Positions 1 through 11,526 of a stretch of 64,000 nt of DNA are shown one piece after another. The translations under genes were made by a program, and so were the position numbers. Source of the stretch: Pseudevernia furfuracea (Eukaryota > Ascomycota > Lecanoromycetes > Lecanorales > Parmeliaceae). Positions within the stretch are counted from its first letter, which is position 1, and every line of letters starts with the position of its first letter. The notes beneath the pieces were generated by a model, which was given only the letters and a program-made list of their open reading frames with translations, was not told the origin of the DNA and made no database searches. The DNA lies in contig JAIUPT010000046.1 in assembly GCA_022315425.1 (NCBI GenBank), positions 186,001-250,000 of the forward strand, given 5' to 3'.

Positions 1-352
1 CACATAGAATTTCATTATGTTATAGTGCAACATGATAACATCAAACGACGTCGGATTACTACCGAGGAAGCGCCAAAGTCAAAGTCTAAGTCTCTGTCGA
101 GCTTTTACCGACATTGCTATGTAACACAAGAAATCAGACTGGTGTCTTGATATCTTGTTGGATGAAAAAAGCCTTGCGCAGGTTCCGGGTACCTTGTTCC
201 GATCCTGATTTTATTCTCTACTACTTTTCAAATGGCATCCCCACGCCCAAACAGCCCAAACAGAGATCCCCAATTCTTTGAAGATTCTCACGGAGCTCAC
301 AGTAGTTACGTCTTGCTTATACGAATTCCTTCCCATCTCTCCCTCTCTTGCT
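1..352. other. 5' flank of the first gene, no gene seen
   Basis: No reading frame here looks coding. The stretch is the probable promoter and 5' leader of the metalloprotease gene that starts at 353. A pyrimidine-rich stretch lies just before the start codon, which is common in fungal leaders. Confidence 0.5.
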
Positions 353-1624
353 ATGCGTCTGTTAATGCTATTTTCCCTTGTGGTTTCTTTAGGTCTAAGC
401 AACGCCATCATCTTTGATGCCTCATGTGCCGGTAAGAGACATTCATTGCTAGAGTGACCTTAACGCTATATATACTGATGGCCCTTTTCAGCCTACGATG
501 CACTTTTGAAGGATGGATTCACCACAGCCTTCACGAACGCGAACTATGCACAAGAAGCTCTACTTAGGAATCCTTTAGAGCCCGGAGTCAACGATGTAGC
601 AGGCTGGCTCTTCGGTTCGTCTTCCAATTATGCCGTAGCGCAAACACGCCTGGAGAATGTCGGAAATATACCATCCAGCTTCTCATATGATAGTATGTTA
701 CATTGACGACTCCAGGTTGTAGAATGACGAGCTAAGCTGCAATAGAGACGGACAAAAGTAACTTGGCAGATATTGTAATTTACTGCAACTTCGATCGCTT
801 TCAATCAACTCCCCGAGGGTTCTACGACCTCGACACTGGCGCCTATAGTCGCATCTCCAATGATAATTTCCAGGGATGTAAGACCGGCAAAGCACCTTCC
901 GGAAATGATCCACCTGCGGCAATGACTATCAACTACGAACGCCCGGGGACGGTAAATTGCAAACGCCTTCGGCAATACTCTCATACCGTAACTAACAAAA
1001 TCGATACAGCTGACCACGATGGATCTCTGTAATTGGTATCTGGAATTAATCCTCACAGTCCGTACACATGCAGCCGGAACCTCATAATGGTTCCTTTCGC
1101 TCACGGTGTCTTAGGAAAGGTTTCAAACGATAGGAGACGTTGCTACGCCAGGTGTACTGCAAAGAATCGACTCCGATCCCGACAACTCCGATCCCGACTA
1201 CTATGACTCTGACTCCGAGGACGGGGCCACGAGCATGGATGCAGCCACGCTATTCGACACGACGGCCCTACACGAAATGACACACAGCAAATTTGTAGGC
1301 ATACTGCAGCAAGATACTGGCGTGGGCGAACAATACGATTGGATACCCTGCACGAGTCTCAAGAGTCCCTTGAATTCAGGTACGTATATCGCTTTCGGAT
1401 AGACTATTCTAATCGACCTGTGCGTACATATAGAAAGTCTAGCTCTCTTCGCGCTAGCGGTGTATCTCATGATGAACGGCTACAACATTCTGGAAGACGG
1501 ACAACTGTTGGCCGTGGCGCAGCAACTCTCCCGACGAAGCAGCCTCTTGCGGGATGAAAAAGAAGTATCGCTCCGTTTCGGATATGATGGTGAGGGGCGG
1601 AACGGCACGGTATGGGTAGCCTGA
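353..1624 (+). CDS. Secreted aspzincin-like (M35 / lysine-specific type) metallopeptidase
   Basis: Six-exon model: 353-431, 492-692, 746-951, 1010-1057, 1115-1379 and 1434-1624, giving 329 residues with all phases agreeing. It opens with a clear signal peptide (MRLLMLFSLVVSLGLSNA). The middle part has paired cysteines, including a DLCNWYLEL stretch. The zinc site HEMTH (an HExxH) lies in exon 5, about 40 codons before its end. Fungal aspzincin relatives of this layout usually follow it with an (A)D-x-YALFALA-like segment whose Asp is the third zinc ligand. Here the segment reads ESLALFALAVYL, so Glu stands at the Asp position as I align it. An Asp/Ser-rich acidic loop precedes the active site. 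The likely role is extracellular protein breakdown, or a non-catalytic secreted relative if the ligand change matters. The exon 4/5 donor (GTCCGT) is weak but keeps frame. Confidence 0.72.
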
Positions 1625-2498
1625 ATGGGATGAGCACATAGGCATGATAGGTACTATAACAGAAAAAGATGCTTCTCTATATCAAAACTGCTTCAGTTAC
1701 AAAGTACAGGATCAGAGCAACTGTGGTCAGGGTATTATTACCTAACTACGTCAGGTTTTCGATTCCTAATGGCGCTGGTACAATGGTGTGTTGGTTTTGT
1801 GTTTTATCCCTGCGCTCGCGAGCCTGCAGTTCTCTGAACCACACCACGGCCCACATGAGTATTGCGTTTCAATTGGTGAGCTTGCGGTGGGCGTTAGATG
1901 GGGATCGCTCACTCAAGTCCCTACGAGGACTTGAATGGAAAGAGTCGTCCAAGGGGGAGTGGTGGCTGGGGGATTATGGGCTGCAGCGTTTGAGAGAAAG
2001 CTGGCTTGAGCTGAATGCGAAGATACAATGCCAGAAGGGGTTGAAAGCCTGTTACTTGTGGCCCAAGTGCTGGATGACAGTGTGTTCCGCAGCCTGAGAT
2101 GCACCTGAAAAGCCTGTGAGTATTTGGTATCTCAGGCCGCCCCGGTTTTCTTCCTACCTGTTGCAAGGTACTTTTAGGCTCGATAGAGATTCTTGAAGAT
2201 CAATCTATGCGTTCCAGTGGTAGTTGTTTTAGGGTTCCACGTCGCCTTCCCGATAATAGGGCTATACTTATCTAAGTACTCGTATAGGAAGCTTCTAGCG
2301 AGTGCGGAACGAGGCGGCTGCCAAGCCAAGTCTAAACCAGGCAACATAGCCGAAATATCACATACGCTAATATTTGGAGAAAGCAGGAAGTTCGTGATAC
2401 AGAACCTCGAGAACTCCATGCATCTACTGCATTGGACTCTCAGGCCATACCACCACCCTTTCACATTCCCATCATGAACATTTCAACTCTTAGGCAGC
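1625..2498. other. Intergenic, no convincing gene
   Basis: Reading frames of 60-140 codons exist on both strands and overlap one another. Their predicted proteins are rich in Trp, Arg and Ser and show no signal peptide, domain or splice pattern. I read this as the 3' flank of the metalloprotease gene and the promoter of the mannosyltransferase gene. Confidence 0.5.
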
Positions 2499-3998
2499 AT
2501 GATCAGGATTCGCAGGAGCAGGACAATCGTGCTCCCGGTCCTACTCTTTAGCCTGATATGGCTCGTCTTCAGGGGCCATCTCGCATGGCTACATCACCCT
2601 TTCACAGCAGCTACCAACGGCACATCGGCCGATGAAGTCCCTCCCTCGCCCTTCCAACCCGGTCTCATCGAGTTCTGGGACTCCACCTCCCGCGCCCTGG
2701 TCGAAACGAAGCCCGACTGTTCCCTTCCGACCGAGCCCATCCAAGCACCTTTGAATGATTTCGCCGGCCTCAAGAAAGGTTTCGACTTCCGCCCGGACCT
2801 GCTGCAGATACCGCAACAAGATGTCGACAAAATGCGAGACGCCCATGCGCGCTTCGTGGCTCAACTTCCAGAGCTTACGCAAAAGCTTCCATACGCAGCA
2901 GGCACACAAGGCATTGTCGTCGCCGCGTCCGGCGCTCTGTTACCGGTCTTTCTCGTATCTTTGAAGATGCTACGGCGCACGGGGTCACTTTTGCCCGTCG
3001 AGGTTTTCATGGAGTCGAAGGGCAATTACGAGAAGGAGATCTGCGAGATAGTGCTACCGCCCATGAACGCAACGTGCATGATCCTGTCAGAGGTTCTGGA
3101 AGCTGTGCCCCAAAGGCTGAAGATGTCGAGATACCAACTGAAGGCTTTGGCACTGGCGTTTTCTTCATTCGACGACGTGCTCTTGCTCGATGCCGACAAC
3201 TTGCCCGTTGAGCAGCCTGAAGATTTCCTGAACTCCGAGCCCTTCTTGTCGAAGGGCTTCGTGAGCTGGCCTGACTACGTACGTATACTTTGGCCCACTC
3301 GACATCTTCTTCCCAAGCTGACAGTCTCCAAGTGGGCCAACACGGCCTCCCCCAAATTCTACGAGATCTCCCTGCAGCCCATACCTCCAACCTCGGAACG
3401 GGCAGCTTCCGAAGCGGGTCAGCTGCTCCTATCCAAGAGCAAACAGGCATCGACCTTGCTCCTGATACTTTACTACAACTACCACGGACCCTCCCACTAC
3501 TACAAGCTCCTCTCCCAACGCCCGGCCCTCGACGGAGACGGCGAAACGGACAAGGAGACCTACCTCGCCGCAGCCACGACCCTGAACGCATCCTTCCACG
3601 CCGTCACCACAAAGGTCGAAACCCTCGGCTACACGCAGGTGCACGACAACCAGTTCAAGCGCGCCGGAATGGTCCAGCACAACCCCTCCGACGACCACGG
3701 CAAAAACGTGCTCCACGACGCGGCGATCGGAACCGTCCGGCCGTCCTTCCTGCACGCCAACACGTACAAAATGGACGCGGCGGCCATGCACGACGTCTTC
3801 AACGTGGAGATCCGGAGCCAGCGGATGTGGGGGCCGGCGAAGGAGATGGTGGCGCGCTTCGGCCGGGACGTGGAGAAGCAGGTCTGGGCCGAGACGCTGT
3901 ACACGGGCTGTCACCTGGAGCACGCGTTCGGGGCCTGGGCGAACAAGACGCACGTGTGCAAGAAGATTGGGAGGGTCTATAAATTCTTATATAATTGA
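2499..3998 (+). CDS. Alpha-1,2-mannosyltransferase, Mnn2/Mnn5 type (GT71)
   Basis: Type II Golgi membrane protein. A short basic N-terminus is followed by one hydrophobic anchor (TIVLPVLLFSLIWLVF), a stem, and the catalytic domain. The donor-binding DXD motif is seen in DDVLLLDADN, followed by the family's FVSWPD..W..TASPKFYEI block. The frame is open throughout, but a 54-base intron with a GTACGT donor and an AAG acceptor at 3279-3332 is likely. Removing it joins SWPDY to WANTASPKFYEI as in family members and leaves 481 residues. GT71 enzymes add alpha-1,2-linked mannose branches to N-glycan outer chains and cell-wall mannoproteins from GDP-mannose. GT71 assignment is firm; the exact branch made is inferred. 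Confidence 0.88.
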   Translation: MIRIRRSRTIVLPVLLFSLIWLVFRGHLAWLHHPFTAATNGTSADEVPPSPFQPGLIEFWDSTSRALVETKPDCSLPTEPIQAPLNDFAGLKKGFDFRPDLLQIPQQDVDKMRDAHARFVAQLPELTQKLPYAAGTQGIVVAASGALLPVFLVSLKMLRRTGSLLPVEVFMESKGNYEKEICEIVLPPMNATCMILSEVLEAVPQRLKMSRYQLKALALAFSSFDDVLLLDADNLPVEQPEDFLNSEPFLSKGFVSWPDYVRILWPTRHLLPKLTVSKWANTASPKFYEISLQPIPPTSERAASEAGQLLLSKSKQASTLLLILYYNYHGPSHYYKLLSQRPALDGDGETDKETYLAAATTLNASFHAVTTKVETLGYTQVHDNQFKRAGMVQHNPSDDHGKNVLHDAAIGTVRPSFLHANTYKMDAAAMHDVFNVEIRSQRMWGPAKEMVARFGRDVEKQVWAETLYTGCHLEHAFGAWANKTHVCKKIGRVYKFLYN

Positions 3999-4548
3999 GG
4001 AGGTTTTGGGGTTTGGGTTTGGGTTTGGGTTCGGGTTTGGTTTCATTGCCTGGTGTGATGACCGACGACGATTGGGACCAATTGAGGATGTTTTTTGTTC
4101 GCTTCGCTTTCGCGAGGCATTTACGGAGGCGCTCTCTTTCTTCTACATACTGGATACCCTGAAAGAAAGAAATAAAGAAAGTATGCCCTTTTTTTTCCCC
4201 TCCTTCCAGAATTCGATACCAGGATACACACGGCAACATTGAATAGATGAGACATTAACCGTAAACATTTGTCAGCACAAGGCAAGTGATGAGTACACAA
4301 ATCAAAAGAGTCAATGTAAGCCCCGTAGAAGTTATGGATTGATTATTTCTACTTGCTATGGATTAAAACCAGTAAGTCAAGAACACTGCTGTCGTCAAGG
4401 CTGCCGAAAAACAAGAAAGTGGTATCAAATGCTACTTGCTGTTCGTGTATCGCACATTCCAACCGTACGAATCTATCAAAAACCAATGGAAGGGTATCAT
4501 GCTGAAATGAGGGTGCAGGTCTCAGTATCCTCGGCGCACAAGTAACCT
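3999..4548. repeat. 3' flank with a GGGTTT microsatellite at 4004-4044
   Basis: Directly after the mannosyltransferase stop lies a short run of imperfect GGGTTT units (4004-4044). The rest of the interval up to the convergent channel gene shows no coding signal. The unit resembles telomere-type repeats, but the array is only about six units long and lies between two ordinary genes, so a simple microsatellite in the 3' UTR is the better reading. Confidence 0.6.
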
Positions 4549-7385
4549 TCAGTAGTAAACTTTCTCCTGGTAGATGGGAGGTCTTGCAGTCTCGTGATCC
4601 CACACCATCTTGCCCTTCTCGTCGAACCCAGCGCCCTCGTCAGTCATGGGAATGACCTTGCTTGAGTGGCGGCATTCCTGCCGACTGACGCCCATCTCAT
4701 CCCTTGGAATCCACAGAATTGGTGTAGCGCTCGAGATTGCAGGATTATAGAAAGCATCGCGCTCGACCTCGGGAGCATATTCGATTTCCGCGAAACCTCG
4801 GGGTACGAGACGGCGTAGAGTATGGTAGTCCGTGTATATCTGCGGGAAAAGGAACTTGGTAACGAAGTTAGGCTTCTTATGGGGTGCGGCCGGGAGGTCT
4901 TTGCTGTCGGTATCGGTACTATTACCAGCCAATCTGTCTTTGGCAGTGACTTGAAGGCCTTTCTTATCAGTCATAGGATCGCCGTTGGTATTGCCGTTTT
5001 CAAGGGAGAGAAGAGACTCTTCCTCGGTCTGGAGCGATTTTGGCAGATACAGGAGTAGAGGGTCAATGGCCGAGTTCAGTGAGAAATGGAACAACACGAG
5101 GAAAATGAGGTAGATAATCATCAGGATCAGAGGGCCGATGGCGGTTTTGATAGCAAACAGTCCGATCAGACAGATGATGGCGAGGTAAACTCCAGTCGTT
5201 GTCTGTTGCAGAGCGCGTGGGTAGACGAGACCTTGGGTGTCGATATTGGCATTGTGCACATACAACATGTTGTAACGGTAAGCCAGGTAGATCAGATAGA
5301 GGCCGATGGTTGCAAATCCCAAGACCAACGGTGCAATGATCGAGTAGGTGATTGCTGTCAAGAGGTTAGCTGTGCAACACATACCAAGACGATATCGTCA
5401 CTCACCAATAGTAGTCAGGAGCGTGTAGATCGGGAAAACGGTGCCCCAACCAAGTCCAGTGAGAGTAGTGAATCTTTTGTACATCTTCCTTGGCGTGCTA
5501 TCGAGGAATTTGCCCAAGAGCTTGTACAGAATCAACCCCACTAACTGCAGCACAGCACCAGAACTGATGATCAGGCCCTGAAGAATGAAGTAGGATATGT
5601 AGAAATTGGAGGCTTTAGGAAGGTCTTGACCTAGGAGAGAAGTGACCGAGGAAGGATCGCCGATGATCGTGACGACTGAGGCCGAGGCGGACGACGTTAC
5701 AGTTGTCACCAAGAACACTTGAATCACCTGGAAGAGGAAGTAGGTGTTTTGCACACGGAGCTCGACACTTGAAAGCGATGGTTTCCCAGCCACTTTCGCC
5801 ATCTTTCTCAGAATGATGGGCAATAAAGCCATCAATACCGCGAGGAGGACGGAGGGAAGAAGACCCTGGACAAGTCCAAGAATGACAGATGGAATCTTAT
5901 TTATGAAACTGAGCCATGGAAGCAACGGCCCTTTGGCTGGCGAGGTAGCCGTAGCTGGCGTGCCTTGCGAGAGAGCTGAGATGTTAGAAAGAGCACCCAC
6001 GAAAGCCACGGGAATTGCCCAAAAAATGATGAGCGCAGTGACGAAAGCGGAGGTAGCGATATTCCTGACAATCCTTGAAGCCCAGTTGATCTTTAGGCTA
6101 CCCCAGATGACTTCTTCCGGGCTGATGCCAATAAAGCGGGGTGACATCTGTAAGGGCTGATGATGGGCAAGACTCTGATACGCTGCTTGCGCCTCGGTCT
6201 GGGTATAAAACTCGACGAAGACGGAGCCGATGAATTTGCCTTCTCCTGCACGGTAAGACGCCTGCTTGGCATCAATCATGGGAATCAAGCGCTCGAGTTC
6301 AGATCTGCACCAGTTGATAGTGTCGACCTTTTTGCCAATCAGGAACTTGAGGCGGTGAGTCGGTCGCTGTTTCGGCTGGACCCAACGAGCGGCTACGGAG
6401 CCAGATTCGCCATCAACACCGTTGTTGGTGAGTTCAGCCCCCTCCTCATGATGGCCACCCTTCTTGACATCCTCGAGACGAGCCTTGTTCGACATGGTGA
6501 CAAGCTTGGTTTCCGCAGCTTCAAGCTTCATGGCAGCCTTGTCGCGTTGGTTGACGAGGTCTTCGATCTCTTCGCAGTCGTTGGCGATCCAGAGGTTCTT
6601 GACTTGCTTCCCAAAGATACGGCGCAGCTTTCCCTCATCAAGGTAATCTTTAGGCACCGAGGTGAAAAGAACCGTCCTGGAAGACATGCGATTCGCGTAT
6701 AGCGGCGAGAGCAGGTAAGCTTGACGCAGATTGATGTAATAGATGCTCTCGCGCATGACGACGTAAAATACGAAGGTGAAGAAGATCCAGGCTATGAATG
6801 TGTGGGCGTAGAAACGATTCTTGGTATTTGTAACGTTACTGAAACTGATGAGGTCCAACTGCTTCTGGCCTCCGCCGCCTGTCGCATTGACAGGGAAGAG
6901 GACCGGCCATGTGATGAGACAGCCGACGAAGCAGACGGCGGCAGAAACTTTGAGATATCGAAGCAGGAGGAAGCCATCGAGAGAGTGGTGATTGAGGACA
7001 TAGCTGTCTGGAATCTTGTTGAAAGTGCCAATCCAGTTGAACATGCCATTGGGAAGTTCGGGAGATCGCTCCCTGTAAAGATGGAGTGTCAGCCTTTTGA
7101 GTTTGGCGATGGGAGGCAGGAGTGGTTATGGCTTACTGTGGACGAAGTGAGCCAAGATAGCTTCTGGGCGAGTAATTGCGCTTGAGCCTGGGTCGAAGAC
7201 AGAGAAAAAGCGAAGTGTAGATGACGGCGACCAGCAAGATGGGTATCAGGGTGGCGACTAGTTGAGAAAGGGAGGCGGAATTCTTGGTGCTATCAGTTGA
7301 GGAGCCTGCCTAGAATTGAGGTCAGCAATGAATTGGGGAATGATTGTCGAATGCATTTTTACACTGGCTCGCGGGAGGATGGCAT
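4549..7385 (-). CDS. CSC1/TMEM63-type (DUF221, RSN1/PHM7) stress-gated cation channel
   Basis: Four exons on the minus strand (7385-7365, 7309-7137, 7072-5406, 5354-4549), 888 residues, phases consistent. The first exon codes only seven residues (MPSSREP). An N-terminal membrane segment (LVATLIPILLVAVIYTS) and two more before residue 180 form the RSN1_TM region. A soluble PHM7_cyt region follows, with the typical SSRTVLFTSVPKDYL and FIGISPEEVIWGSLKINW blocks. The 7-TM core then runs to about residue 740, and a cytosolic tail ends in the YQEKVYY region. Members of this family are osmosensitive Ca2+-permeable channels of the plasma membrane or endomembranes. The last intron (5355-5405) falls inside a predicted membrane helix (LLTTI/AITYSII). 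The upstream ATG at 7385 was chosen because it alone splices in frame to the first helix. Confidence 0.88.
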
Positions 7386-9739
7386 GGTGAAGGGAAGTGG
7401 CTTTGTCCATTGTTGATGGGCTCTCTCGGAGAGGGAGAGAGATGGAGGTGACTCGCAATGCACAGAGGATAGAAGTTGAAATGTGTGCAGTGTAAAGTTG
7501 TAGATAATTTGATGAGAAGAAAATGAATGTTGTTGTTTGTTGTTTAGTGGATGATCAGTTGGCGAGGCCAATAGACGGGAATGTGAAGGTAAAGGGTGCT
7601 CAGGGTCCAATGTGGCTTTCCCTGTTTTTGTGTTGTTGTGTTGAGTGTTAACAGACTAGTCTTGGCGCATGCAGCAGCAATTGCCAGCAATCTCTTTTTT
7701 TTAGCCCTTTTTTTTATAATTATCAACTAAGGTACCTTATCCAATCCAATTGATTGAATGGGACGAATGTAAACCGGGGTTAAGAATGAGAATGACGGGT
7801 TTGAGATGGGCTGATTTCGATGCGAACGGTCGACTGCTTTGGACTCGTGCCTGAGGGTCTTCGATTTTAGGATTCCAGCGCTCCCCTTTTATTATTATTA
7901 TTATTCTTCTTCTTCCTTTGATGATTTACCCGCAATCGAGCAAATGCACGATGATGATACCACTTTTACACAAGTAGCCCCTCGATCTTGCCTCAGCCAC
8001 AGCTCGACGAATGCCTTTGCGGGAGAATAAAAAGTCTAGAAGCACAGCGGGAACTTCCCATGATATTGCAGACCCTTGCACAGCTGAACTATGCTGACCG
8101 AACAGCTCAGATCACCAGATGTTGCTTGAAACTGGAGTCCGTGTCCTGTGACCTTTTACTTCTTTTTATTAAGCGCCCCTGACCTGGTAGTGGTAGGGCC
8201 GTAGGCTGGTAGGCTGATGGCGCCTCGCCGCCCTGGTCGTGGCTGTGCTCGCTGGTTCCTTCCGCTGTGGCACCCTGCCCAGAACCCTTGTTGGAAGGAC
8301 ACGGCGCACGCGCGATACAAACTAGGTAGTCTCGCCAGCCTTTTCACTTGCTGCACTTCTCCCTTTCTTCACTTCTCATCCTCCTGCTACGGAGTAAAAG
8401 CACTCCCGATTACTCGAGTAATAATAATTAGTTATCGTTATACTGGTCGCAATATTAATATTATTGCCGTTGAATTCTTCAGTCCATCGGCATAGTTGCG
8501 CCAGAAATCAAGTTTGGAGAATACTCGCGCGCCACACGGCCGTATTGTTGTAGGTAAGGTAAGTTAGAGTAGAGGGCGAGCCGGCGAGGCAAGAATCAAA
8601 CGGGTGGAAAGGTGTCTGGCCTGAAGCCTTCTCCCACACCTTGCACCAAAAGTTGGAAAAGTCAATTTCAAATACGAAATAAAATTGACAGTAAGAATTG
8701 GAGAGTGCGTGCGTGGCCACAAGTACATACCTTACGGTATGCATGCGAAAGTACTGTCTCCGCAGCACTCTCTGCAGCTCTTATCTGATTAATCTTTTCA
8801 TTGGACTTGTCCGCACTCTGCAGGCTCGCAGGCACATCCTTCCACTTTGAGACTTTGCCAACTTCCCTCAGCCGCGCTTCTTAATAAATGCATACGGCCA
8901 TACGCAACCACACACGCACCCACTGCTCCGGAATTCTGCCATGCAAGCGCTCTCCTCGTATGAGCTCCCTGGGCCGCGCACTCACCTATCATTTTCGTGC
9001 ACAAATACGTCCCCGAAATGGCTCCAAAGACTCCATGTTGATGGCAGACCATGCACCCACTGTGGACTCGGAATTCCAAGTTTTGGAAAATTGGACTGCG
9101 ATTTGCAGAGCGCGAGATATCACTACCTCACTCCGTCTGCTTCCGATAGGGCCATCTTTCTGCTCTGTCATTTGCGCGTAATTTCTTGGCCTCTCGTTCC
9201 GCCTTAGCATGCTGTTTTCATTCTCGCACAAGCCAAAGTATTTAGAAGGCATTCCAGTGCGACAATCTGTGACTCCATGTTGAATGATTACGCACCGAGT
9301 TCAGTCGCTGGAGTCACCAGCTTCGGAAGGCTGCCAGCTGAAAACAGTCTGAAATGAAAGAAAGTATCCCTCCTTTCTATCGTGGATCAAATGACTGTGT
9401 ATGAGTTATATCAATCCTTTTCCAGGCTTTGAGCCACTCTGCTCAGAGCTCGGGTGAAAACTTGAGGCTCGATGAGGGTACTTGCGTGATGGGGGTCCTT
9501 CTTATCGATAAACGGCGTTAGGCTTTAAAATTGTTCTTGACTGGAAGCCCTCTTCACTGTAGATTTGTTGTTAAGGCAATTAAAGCAGTTAACATTAATG
9601 AAAATGATACTAATACTGACGTTCAGAATGAAAAAGAAGACGCGAGACAAGAGTACAGCAACGAAGTCCCGTTGATGTGATATTACTCTATCGAGAAGAA
9701 AGATTGCGAAAGTGTCTTCGCAAAAAGACACGAGTTGTC
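7386..9739. other. Long gene-free interval upstream of the channel gene
   Basis: About 2.35 kb with only scattered short frames and no supported exon. It holds T-rich and CT-rich stretches near 7500-7700 and 7880-7920, and several long A/T runs. It is likely the channel promoter and leader plus spacer. Normal base composition changes to strongly AT-rich after about 9740. Confidence 0.5.
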
Positions 9740-10672
9740 GAGACCTTAGATCAAGATGACATATTTATACGTATCTAATACTCGTACTATTAATCATGAC
9801 GAGCCTCCTTTGAAAGCTTGCTTTGAACCCATGTTTCGAAAGCGCAGCTACTCTAGGCCTGATATTAAACCTCTCCTTCTGAAGTTACTTCGACAATCAT
9901 TTCATTCTCTCTATTATCTATCACCATTATTTCGTGAAGTCAAATATCTATTCTTACCCTCAGACATCTATTCAACACTAATAACATATCTAAAGAAGAG
10001 ATAGATCGACTCAATTCGTAGTCTCTATCTTCTCGAATCGATAATCATATCTTATAATTAATCGTTAAGCTAAATAAGAAAAAGCTCGATAAATTCACGA
10101 ATATTAAACTATAGAAGTTTAGACGCGTTATAAATTATATTGCTACTAATGAGTCTTTATTTTCTTTAATATTCGTATTATAATATTAATAATACGTTAA
10201 TAGTTATAATCTTTTTATAAGATAATATTCTTCTTAAACACGATTTTTAATTTTAAGATATTAAGTTTCGACTGCTCGATTATTAAGATATCTGCTCGAG
10301 CTTGATTCTCATATATTCTTATTTTAACTTATTAACGACACGACGAAAATAAGATTTTATCTTTGTCGTTGATTCAAATTACGATACGTCTATTATTCTC
10401 TTTAACTTATGACTCGAAGATTCTTTAATAAAATTCTATTCGAAGTATAACAGAAACAAAGAGAGATTATATAGACTTATTATTAAATTTCTCTTAAAAA
10501 AATTATCTACGATCTCGCGTCGTAATTTATAAGCTTTAAACTTATATCTCTTTGCGTTCGCTCGCTATTAAAAGAAAGTTATCACTTAATAATCTTTTTA
10601 TATTATTAAAACTTCTTATTCGTTCTCTCTATATTCTTATAGATTAATAATATCAACGTTCGCGTTCTCTTA

Positions 10673-10941
10673 TTGTTAGCAGCGGGACCAAGAGGACAGC
10701 TGTCGCATGAGCCCGGAGGTTGCCGAGCGTAACCGAATCGCTCGGCATACGCATGCCAAGCGGATCCTTGGCGTGAGAAGCTTAAGAGGGCCATGCCCCG
10801 AAGTTTCCCATTTTCCTTCCTTAAGAATTAGTCTTACTATTAGATATACTATACGCAATATATATATCTTCGCTAAGTTCACATTGCTACACAACCCTAG
10901 CCTGTCTATATATATCTATATTATATAAGTCAGTCTAACAA
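10673..10941. mobile_element. Possible small TA-flanked element with a GC-rich stem-loop core
   Basis: A GC-rich islet (about 10680-10815) sits inside the AT-rich region. It contains a 9 bp stem (TGCCGAGCG at 10721-10729 pairing with 10739-10747), a 6 bp stem (GCCAAG at 10755-10760 with 10767-10772) and the palindrome GACAGCTGTC at 10695-10704. The segment is bounded by TTGTTAG (10673-10679) and its complement CTAACAA (10935-10941), each next to a TA dinucleotide. That would fit a short TA-targeting non-autonomous element. The inverted ends are only 7 bp, so chance is possible. Confidence 0.3.
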
Positions 10942-11118
10942 TAATATCGCTCTTATTCACAATATAAATTATATTAAATTAACTTAGCTTCTTCTTCTTC
11001 TCTCGCTCGACGACTCGAGTGAAGAATTTTATAAGCTTAATAACGTTGTCGACGATTTTAAACTCGATGAACGTCGTGCGAATTTCTTCGAAGTATTTGA
11101 AGTTTAGATAATCTATTA

Positions 11119-11526
11119 TCAGTATATATAAAAGAATAAGATAGGGCTGAGCTAAAAAACCTTAATTTGTATGTGTAGTTAATAATCAAATCGTCAGTCC
11201 TACGCTTTTTGGCTAGACCCGCTTTGTTAGCCCGCTAGACCTTCCGAGCACCCTCATCAAAAAATTTGATGGTTTCTTTTTGCAACTTCAATCACTCTAT
11301 TTCCTCTATATATAATTTCTTCAAATTTTTGTAAATTATAGAGCTCAACGTGCGCATTCTAACGCTGCAAGAATTATCAAATTTGGTCTGAGGGCGCTCG
11401 GAAGGCCTAAAAGACGCTATACGGGCGCTAACCGAAGGAGGAAATCAGATAGAATTTATCATTGGCTGCACATACAAATTTAAGGTATTTTAGCTCAGCC
11501 CTATCTTATTCTTTTATATATACTGA
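11119..11526. mobile_element. MITE-like element with about 60 bp terminal inverted repeats
   Basis: The left end begins TCAGTATATATAAAAG at 11119. The right end is its reverse complement, finishing at 11526. The two ends match almost base for base over about 60 bp, with only a few mismatches. A TA dinucleotide flanks both sides (11117-11118 and 11527-11528), as expected for Tc1/mariner-type target duplication. Further inside, the arms remain related: the CCTTCCGAGC block near 11239 pairs with GCTCGGAAGG near 11396. The whole element can therefore fold back. No coding capacity was seen, so it would need a transposase supplied elsewhere. Confidence 0.78.

Noticed and set aside
1669..2097. 142-codon plus-strand frame
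   Set aside because: Ser/Leu/Trp-rich with no recognisable motif; overlaps minus-strand frames of similar quality; probably chance.
3290..3982. 230-codon frame inside the mannosyltransferase gene
   Set aside because: It is a shifted-frame shadow of the GT71 gene, rich in Arg/Pro because of high GC at third positions.
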